This document shows, piece by piece, positions 1 through 5,600 of a DNA stretch of 8,600 nt. A model generated the notes under the pieces. The model made no database searches, had not been told where the DNA came from, and saw only the letters and a program-made list of their open reading frames with translations. The DNA is from CAINVV01 sp038323575. GTDB taxonomy: Bacteria > Bacteroidota > Bacteroidia > Bacteroidales > Prolixibacteraceae. The position numbers and the translations under genes were made by a program. Position 1 is the stretch's first letter. Every line of letters begins with the position of its first letter. The stretch is taken from the NCBI GenBank assembly GCA_038323575.1, contig JBBQHB010000144.1:1-8600 (forward strand). Direction: 5' to 3'.

Positions 1-171
1 AATTGGTACACTATCGCGAAAAGTAAGGGATTACTCGATTTATTTGAAAACCGGTTGACCAACTCGTCTGACGAAAAAATTGATCTGACCTGGTATCTGG
101 ATGAAAAAGGTAAGGATACCTTTGTAGAACAGAATCACTTCAATCAGTTACTCGGCTATATTAACGATTAA
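1..171 (+). CDS. 3' end of an unrecognised protein gene (partial)
   Basis: The frame is open from the first base to TAA at 169-171 and gives the last 56 residues of a protein whose start lies outside the window. The tail is hydrophilic and reads like real protein, with segments such as IAKSKGLLDLFENRL and DLTWYLDEKGKDTF, probably helical and ending in LLGYIND. There is no membrane segment and no motif I can assign to a family. The stop codon is followed after only two bases by the ATG of the next small gene at 174, so the two were probably co-transcribed and translationally coupled. A two-gene unit with a small downstream partner would fit many accessory cassettes, including toxin-antitoxin-like pairs, but nothing here shows that function. 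The coding call is fairly safe; the product is unknown. Confidence 0.6.
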   Translation, partial: NWYTIAKSKGLLDLFENRLTNSSDEKIDLTWYLDEKGKDTFVEQNHFNQLLGYIND

Positions 172-173
172 GG

Positions 174-457
174 ATGTACACGCCTGGAAATATTTTGTAT
201 TTCACTCCTTTTTATTTTCCCAATGGCGGAAAGGAAAAAAAACAAATATTTTATTTGTTTTAGCTGCAAACAAGGAAAACACCTTAATTGCAACAATTCC
301 AACAAGTAAAGATCATATTCCTTCCAACGTTGAGAAAATTCATGGCTGCATTGATTTGCCTGAAATAAATTTTAACTGCTATTATTTTGAAGCTTACAAA
401 CCTATTGCCGAAAGCGGATGAGGCTTTGCTTTAGAAATTTATGTAATTATCGGATAA
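174..457 (+). pseudogene. Small gene disrupted by a frame change at A8 and an internal TGA
   Basis: ATG at 174 opens a frame giving MYTPGNILYFTPFYFPNGG then KEKK, which ends at TAG 261-263. Moving back one base at the eight-A run (235-242) gives 59 protein-like codons, including LIATIPTSKDHIPS, KIHGCIDLPEINFNCYYF and PIAESG, up to TGA at 419-421. In the same frame a further short stretch (GFALEIYVIIG) runs to TAA at 455-457. From memory, small Bacteroidetes proteins of roughly 150 residues carry a similar PTSKD...GCI...INFNCYYF arrangement, so this copy would be missing its C-terminal half; I cannot name the family with confidence. The A run contains A-AAA-AAA, a known slippery string, so programmed slippage is possible, but the following TGA and short end favour decay. 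A homopolymer sequencing error could explain the frame change but not the TGA. The gene starts two bases after the upstream stop. Confidence 0.55.
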
Positions 458-509
458 TACTATTTCTATAAACATTCATTATCCAATAACATTTAATTGT
501 CTCAATACC

Positions 510-596
510 TTACAGCAAATCACTCACCAGTTCAGCCGGATAATTCTTTTCGCTTTTTATCAGGTTCACGTGTGCAAATATTTCATGGGTTCTCAT
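510..596 (-). other. Short coding-like ORF, possible gene remnant
   Basis: Reading the minus strand from ATG at 596 to TAA at 510 gives 28 residues with protein-like composition, including THEIFAHVNLIKSEK and PAELVSDLL. The hydrophobic and charged residues are spaced as in a real helix-containing protein end, unlike the Lys/Asn/Ile-rich chance ORFs around it. A stop (TGA) lies one codon upstream of the ATG, so there is no longer frame. It could be the C-terminal scrap of a decayed gene or a chance ORF. No family is recognised. Confidence 0.2.
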
Positions 597-619
597 TTTT
601 CAGTCATGTATGCCAAACC

Positions 620-643
620 GTTCTATTTCATATTTTATAGAAC
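620..643. repeat. Weak inverted repeat (7-bp stem, 10-base loop)
   Basis: GTTCTAT (620-626) is the exact reverse complement of ATAGAAC (637-643), separated by ten AT-rich bases. On the plus strand it is followed by a T-rich stretch (TATTTTATTC). The stem has only two G/C pairs, so as a terminator it would be weak; no nearby gene clearly needs it. Confidence 0.25.
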
Positions 644-796
644 TATTTTATTCAAAAAATCCAAATGATAGTGTTTAGTTAGGGGACATATCATGAAAAA
701 AAATCGCAACTTTAAGATGATCAATAAAAAGGGAAATCCATCAAATATTTATATTTATTTTTGTAAAAATCAAATAGGTTTATGATGAAACCACTA

Positions 797-813
797 TGAG
801 AAATCCTTTCTCA
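797..813. repeat. Perfect small hairpin upstream of the hydrolase
   Basis: TGAGAAA (797-803), loop TCC, TTTCTCA (807-813): a perfect 7-bp stem with a 3-base loop, ending 57 bases before the hydrolase start codon. It is not followed by a T run, so it does not look like a terminator. It could be a leader structure or a small operator, or chance in AT-rich DNA. Confidence 0.3.
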
Positions 814-870
814 CACAGGAGGATGATTAAAGGGAATTTTACGTGACAATTAAAAATAAATTATAAACAC

Positions 871-1674
871 ATGAAAACCACCACTATTACCTGTTTCGGA
901 AAATCTGTTTCCGTATTTGAATTTGGTAATGATACCAATCCTACGTTGCTGTTTATTCATGGCAATTCTGCTCATGCGGGTTTTTTTATCCCGTTGATTC
1001 GTTTGCTTGAACCAAAATATCATATCATCACTCTTGACCTGCCGGGTCACAGACAATCCGGGGCATGGAAAAAGGAGGATTTTTCCAGAGAGAATTTTGC
1101 TTTATTGTTTAATTCTGTTTTGGATTATTTCAATATCAGCCAGGTCGATGCTTTCGGCTTTTCGATGGGTGGTTTAATATTGCTGGAATGTTTTGATTTA
1201 ATACCTGCAATTAAAAAAATTGCTGTTGTAGGTCATCCTCCGTTGCGATCAGTGGATGATATGCCTAATGCCTATGTTTTAACTGATGATGTTTCGCTCT
1301 ATCTTCAGGGGTCTCTAACTGACGATGAGGCTGAGCGTGTTTATAATGCTGTGATACAAATAAATGACCAGCAAATAAAAAGTGAAATAAAGGAAGCACT
1401 GTTGGAAACAAGTCCATCATTTAGGGAGGGTTGCCTGCTGATGGCCCAGCATGTTAGTGATCAGGTTGCCAGACTTAACCAATTTTCACAGCCAATAGCT
1501 GTAATCCATGCCAAAGATGATGTAGCTATTAAGCTTGAATACTTAAAAAAGCTGGAAATCAATAATTTGTGGGGACAAAAGATCCAAATCATCTCCGAAG
1601 GTGGACATTTCATCATTTATGAAAATCCAGAAGAACTTGCTGCTATCTTAGATCATTTTTATTCAAGAATTTAA
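871..1674 (+). CDS. Alpha/beta-fold hydrolase
   Basis: A complete 267-residue protein of the alpha/beta hydrolase superfamily, the usual length for a single-domain member. Residues 26-32 (LLFIHGN) carry the HG oxyanion-hole motif. DLPGHRQSG (56-64) is the typical D-PGhG-S strand-loop. GFSMGG (96-101) is the nucleophile elbow with Ser98. The acid is Asp216 or Asp217 in VIHAKDD, and the base is His246 in EGGHFIIYENP. The full triad is present, so an active serine hydrolase is expected; residues about 122-205 form the lid and probably set the substrate. There is no signal peptide, so it is probably cytoplasmic. The substrate (ester, lactone, amide or other) cannot be told from sequence. The start is secure: an in-frame stop at 844-846 leaves no earlier ATG, and the leader is A-rich. 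The gene appears monocistronic and converges with the LuxR-type gene, whose stop codon directly abuts its own. Confidence 0.93.
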   Translation: MKTTTITCFGKSVSVFEFGNDTNPTLLFIHGNSAHAGFFIPLIRLLEPKYHIITLDLPGHRQSGAWKKEDFSRENFALLFNSVLDYFNISQVDAFGFSMGGLILLECFDLIPAIKKIAVVGHPPLRSVDDMPNAYVLTDDVSLYLQGSLTDDEAERVYNAVIQINDQQIKSEIKEALLETSPSFREGCLLMAQHVSDQVARLNQFSQPIAVIHAKDDVAIKLEYLKKLEINNLWGQKIQIISEGGHFIIYENPEELAAILDHFYSRI

Positions 1675-2457
1675 TTATAACCATCCATTTTTAAGGCTCA
1701 GATTGATCAATCCGGTAATATTATTGGTGGATGTCTTCATCATCATATTTTGCTTATGATGCTTCACGGTCAGCACGCTGATAAAAAGTTCTTCTGCTAT
1801 CATCTTGCTACTTAGTCCTTCAAAAGAAAGCCGCAGTATTTCCGATTCCCTAGCAGACAGAAATGATTTTTGTTGCGAGTTGTACGATTTTGAGAAAACC
1901 TTCACATAGCCAAACCCACTTACCAGGTGTGAAACAGTCAGGATTAAAATGTTATCAGTTTTAAAATCGCCAATATCGGTTACATAAGCAAGGTTAAGAA
2001 TAGGTATGCCAGCCTCCGGTTGCAGGTATGTGCTGTGCTGTAATAAATGCGATACACTTCCATCGCTTCTGTAATATCGATGATTAAATGAAAACCTGTA
2101 TCTGGGGAACTCCTCAGGTTGGATATGTCTCCAGAATTCCTTGATATCATAAAAAATCTGTTCTTCGAACACAATTTTATCCTCAGGGTACCATATTCCC
2201 ATATGAAAATCCAGACCATTTCTAATATATTCTTCCCTTGAGTAGCTATTAATATCTTTAATATAAGTACTCACATACGGGTAATTCCGTCTCGTATAAT
2301 CAACCAACCAGATTCCGAATGGTACACTGAAATCCCTGACTGATGGATCTTCTATTACCAACTCTTTCAAATCAAGAATCTTGTTTTTAGACGAAACTAA
2401 CTTGCATACTTCAATATACTCTTCATAATAGTTCTTGAGTTTTTGGTCTCTTTTCAT
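1675..2457 (-). CDS. PAS-type sensor with LuxR HTH, transcriptional regulator
   Basis: A complete 260-residue protein. The C-terminal 60 residues (about 199-258) are a LuxR/GerE helix-turn-helix: FLSARESEILRLSFEGLS, then AEELFISVLTVKHHKQN, matching the family pattern LSxREXEIL...G.S.K.IA..L.IS..TVK.H..N. The region from about 48 to 170 (FGIWLVDY, YVSTYIKDI, RYRFSFNHRYYRSDGS, ILNLAYVTDI) looks like a diverged PAS sensory fold, and residues 1-40 are probably helical. There is no receiver domain, so it is not a classical response regulator; a small ligand, redox state or protein contact sensed by the PAS domain is more likely. It should act in the cytoplasm as a DNA-binding dimer. It is transcribed divergently from the giant repeat-protein gene across 193 bp that contain dyad sequences, making that gene a plausible target, which is inference only. 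It converges with the hydrolase with no gap between stop codons. No clear promoter match was found upstream. Confidence 0.9.
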   Translation of the reverse strand: MKRDQKLKNYYEEYIEVCKLVSSKNKILDLKELVIEDPSVRDFSVPFGIWLVDYTRRNYPYVSTYIKDINSYSREEYIRNGLDFHMGIWYPEDKIVFEEQIFYDIKEFWRHIQPEEFPRYRFSFNHRYYRSDGSVSHLLQHSTYLQPEAGIPILNLAYVTDIGDFKTDNILILTVSHLVSGFGYVKVFSKSYNSQQKSFLSARESEILRLSFEGLSSKMIAEELFISVLTVKHHKQNMMMKTSTNNITGLINLSLKNGWL

Positions 2458-2523
2458 TGGTTGATAAAATTATAGTGAGACAAATCCACCACACATATCT
2501 TTACCATTCTGAAAATTAAACAG

Positions 2524-2546
2524 ATAAAGACCTGAAAAGGTTTTAT
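2524..2546. repeat. Hairpin with GAAA loop in the divergent gap
   Basis: ATAAA-G-ACCT (2524-2533) can pair with AGGT-TTTAT (2538-2546): nine base pairs with one bulged G (2529), closing a GAAA tetraloop (2534-2537). It lies between the regulator and the giant gene, upstream of the latter's promoter. If the regulator transcript begins beyond it, it would sit in that transcript's leader. It shares bases 2541-2546 with the next inverted repeat, so only one of the two can form at a time. Confidence 0.4.
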
Positions 2547-2560
2547 TGCATTCAATAAAA
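2541..2560. promoter_or_regulatory. Perfect 8-bp dyad, candidate operator
   Basis: TTTTATTG (2541-2548), spacer CATT, CAATAAAA (2553-2560): an exact inverted repeat, ending about 30 bases upstream of the -33 element of the giant gene's promoter. A symmetrical site of this size and place is what a dimeric activator such as the neighbouring LuxR-type regulator could bind. It is made almost wholly of A/T, so chance is a real alternative. Confidence 0.35.
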
Positions 2561-2589
2561 ATAGATTAAAAAATGGTGCTTTAGTACTA

Positions 2590-2621
2590 TTGTTTTGAGA
2601 GGAACAAATGGCGTAATTTTG
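2590..2621 (+). promoter_or_regulatory. Bacteroidetes-type promoter of the giant repeat-protein gene
   Basis: TTG at 2590-2592 and TAATTTTG at 2614-2621 are separated by 21 bases. This fits the Bacteroidetes housekeeping consensus (TTG, 17-23 bp, TAnnTTTG) with no mismatch. Transcription would start near 2628, giving a leader of about 20 bases that is A-rich (AAATAATAAAATTC) before the ATG at 2651, a usual form in this phylum, where Shine-Dalgarno sites are often absent. An 8-bp palindrome TAGTACTA (2582-2589) abuts the TTG. Confidence 0.65.
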
Positions 2622-2650
2622 AATCATTCTAAATAATAAAATTCAACGCC

Positions 2651-5600
2651 ATGAAAAAATTTTATTTTATCCTGATTTTGTTGGTACAAATCATTAGTTC
2701 TTTTGGACAAACTTTCGACTCTAACGATGTTGCAGCCCTAAAAGCCATTCGCGACAATGCCCCTGCTGATTCACCATTAAAAACCGAATGGGCTGATGAT
2801 AACCAGATTGGAACCTGGGCTGGCATAGGCTGGAACAATTCCTCCCCTAAAAAAGTAACTTATCTAAATATTGAATCAAAGAAACTTACTTCGCTAGACG
2901 CTTCGGGTTTTACTCAACTCTTAGGACTAGACTGTGGCATTAACCCACTTACTTCTTTGAATGTTTCAGGGTTGACGAATTTTCAAACACTTTCCTGTAA
3001 TGAAACCCAACTTACAACTTTGGATGCATCGGGATTGAAAAATCTTACTCAAATATCAAGTTTCAATGGGCAACTTACTTCTTTGGTCGTTACAGGTTCT
3101 ACAAATCTTAATGTACTTCTTTGTGGCATGAATCAACTTACTTCGATAGATGTGTCGGGTTTGATTAATCTTAATCAATTGAATTTAGGAAGTAACCAAC
3201 TCTCTTCAATAGATGTATCTGGTTTATTCAATCTACAGGTATTGTCATTTGACGTTAATCAAATCACTACCTTTAAATTTAATCCAACAGACTTAAATAA
3301 TTTGCAGATCTTGAATTGTAAGAATAACAATCTAAGTTCATTAGATGTATCGGGTCTGACAAATCTCCAATCTTTGGATTGTTCCTATAACCAACTCAAT
3401 TCTATTGATATATCAGGATTAACGAATCTCGGACATTTATACTGTCAGAATAATCAGCTCACTTCATTAAATTTGCTTGGACTCACAAATCTTCAGAATT
3501 TATTCTGCCAAAACAACCAATTTAAGACATTGGATTTGAGCTATTTATCGAACATTAAATATATTTATATTGATGGCAATTCCATCCCATTTAGTAAAAT
3601 GCCTTTGCCAAATCCTACATATACCTATTACCAGTTCGCCCCTCAAAATACCCTCTTTGATGCTAAGGAAATTTCTGCAGGCCAGGAAATTGATTATTCT
3701 TCAGAAGCCACAATAGCCGGAACAGCAACCGTCTTTTACTGGTACAAGGATGGCGTTTTAATAGCCGGAACCGACCAAAGCGGGAAATATGCACCGACCG
3801 AAAACGGAAACTATTATTGCATAATGACCAATGATAAATTTCCGGGATTAGTACAAACGAGCAATACCAACACTTTATCGAATGCCGTAAGTTACGACCC
3901 CAACGATGTTGCTGCCCTAAAAGCCATTCGAGACAATGCTCAATCCGATTCACCTTTAAAAGCATATTGGGCTGACGATAGCCAGGTTGGTAGCTGGCAG
4001 GGTGTAGATTGGGACTATTCGTCGCCGAAGCATGTTATTTCATTAAATGTAGGAGGAGGAAACAATTTATGGTCCTTAGATGTAACCGGACTAAAAAGTC
4101 TCCAAAATCTATACTGTAATAATACTCCACTCAAATCCCTGAATGTTTCAGGCTTAAAAAATATCATCAGAATCGATTGTTATAATGATCATCTAACTTC
4201 ACTGGATTTAACAGGACTTACAAGTCTGGAAATACTCTCTCTACAACACAACCAACTTACTTCATTGATCCTAAACGGATTGACAAATTTGACAAGTCTG
4301 AATTGTGACAACAATCAACTTACTTCACTTTCACTGGCCGGATTAACTTCATTGCAAAACTATATTGGTTCCTATAACCCGCTTACCACACTTGATGCAT
4401 CCGGCCTGGTAAATCTCCGGCAACTGTGGTGCGATAACAATTTACTGACCTCTTTAAATTTAACAGGATTAACTAAGCTCGAAGGGTTAATGTGCTTTGT
4501 TAATCCATTAACTTCTATTGATGTTTCCGGCTTAACAAATCTCCAGAGCTTGGTTTGCAGTTCAGACAAGCTGACAACCATTGATGTATCCGGATTATCT
4601 AACCTTAACAGTTTTGCCATTGACGGAAATATGATTCCCTTCAGCAAAATGCCATTATCTATCTCTACTTATGGCAACAATGCCTACACTCCGCAAAATA
4701 GAATTTTTGAAGAAAAGGAAATTACGTTAGGACAGGAAATTGATTATTCATCGGAAGCAACAATCGATGGAACAGCTACAGAATTTTATTGGTACAAAAA
4801 TGGAACTTTAATCGATGGAACCGACCAAAGCGGAAAATACACTCCAGTAGAAGGAGGGTTTTATCGTTGTGAAATGACCAATACCCGCTTCCCGAATTTG
4901 AGGGAAATTACCAGCAATGTAAAAATACAACCTACTTCGAATGATTACGACCTCAACGACCTTGCGATCTTAAAATCCATTCGGGACAATGCACCCGGAA
5001 GCTCTGCACTAAAAGAAGAATGGGCTGATGAAAGTTTGGCTGGAACCTGGTCAGGTGTTGAATGGGTAGATTCTACACCAAAAAAAGTAAAGAGCCTATA
5101 TATTGACGGGAAAGCACTTACCTCTTTAGATGTTAGCGGATTAATAGGATTAAATTTTCTTCAATGCGGTCAAAACAAATTGTTCTCACTAAATGTATCA
5201 GGTTTATCACATCTGCAAACTCTTTACTGTGACGGAAACCAGCTTACTTCTCTCGATTTATCAGGTCTGACTAATTTAATTACTTTTGGTTGTGGATCAA
5301 ACCAATTAAGTTCAATAGATGTTTCAGGATTATCAAACCTTAAAACTTTTTCGTGTACCACAAATGATATCACGTCATTGAATGTTTCCGGGCTATCGAT
5401 GCTCGAGAGTCTTGATTGCACGTATAATCCACTCGGAACACTGGATGTTTCAGGCTTGGCAAATCTGCAAGTATTGAATTGCGAAAGTGACCAACTTACC
5501 TCTTTGAATGTGTCCGGAGCAACAAATCTTAAATCTTTATATTGCCTTTCCAACTATCTAACTTCTTTGGATGTCTCCAGCCTGGCAAATCTGAATAATT

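Larger units (their letters stand above)
458..870. other. Non-coding or decayed stretch before the hydrolase
   Basis: About 410 AT-rich bases without a convincing gene. It contains a 28-codon minus-strand ORF (510-596), listed separately as possibly coding; a 30-codon plus-strand ORF at 693-785 rich in Lys, Asn and Ile that looks like chance; a weak hairpin at 620-643; and a perfect 7-bp hairpin at 797-813. A string TATTTTTG at 756-763 fits the Bacteroidetes -7 element (TAnnTTTG), but no TTG lies 17-23 bases upstream of it, so I do not call a promoter. The hydrolase leader just before 871 is A-rich with no Shine-Dalgarno sequence at the usual distance. Confidence 0.5.

Noticed and set aside
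1..171. Reading the partial gene as a known antitoxin
   Set aside because: Its closeness to a small downstream gene suggests a pair, but the 56 visible residues contain no recognisable antitoxin or DNA-binding motif.
756..763. TATTTTTG as the -7 element of a hydrolase promoter
   Set aside because: No TTG occurs 17-23 bases upstream and the leader would be about 100 bases; in AT-rich DNA the 8-mer alone is weak.
693..785. 30-codon plus-strand ORF preceded by AGGGGACATATC
   Set aside because: Composition is Lys/Asn/Ile-rich as expected from AT-rich non-coding DNA; the purine stretch alone does not make a gene in a phylum that uses Shine-Dalgarno sites little.
816..846. Possible leader peptide (ATG ATT AAA ... 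TGA) next to AGGAGG before the hydrolase
   Set aside because: The AGGAGG touches the ATG with no spacing, and a seven-residue product without regulatory codons gives no support for attenuation.
850..1056. 68-codon ORF on the minus strand
   Set aside because: It lies opposite the start of the hydrolase, which has a complete catalytic motif set; the antisense product has no recognisable features.
1701..1712. GATTGATCAATC as a bidirectional terminator for the convergent genes
   Set aside because: As a hairpin it has only a 4-bp stem with a 4-base loop and no adjacent T run on either strand.
1980..2219. 79-codon ORF on the minus strand
   Set aside because: It is an alternative frame inside the PAS-LuxR regulator, whose frame encodes clear domains.
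2481..2488. TGGATTTG on the minus strand as -7 element for the regulator
   Set aside because: It deviates from TAnnTTTG at the conserved A, and no TTG sits at the correct distance upstream.
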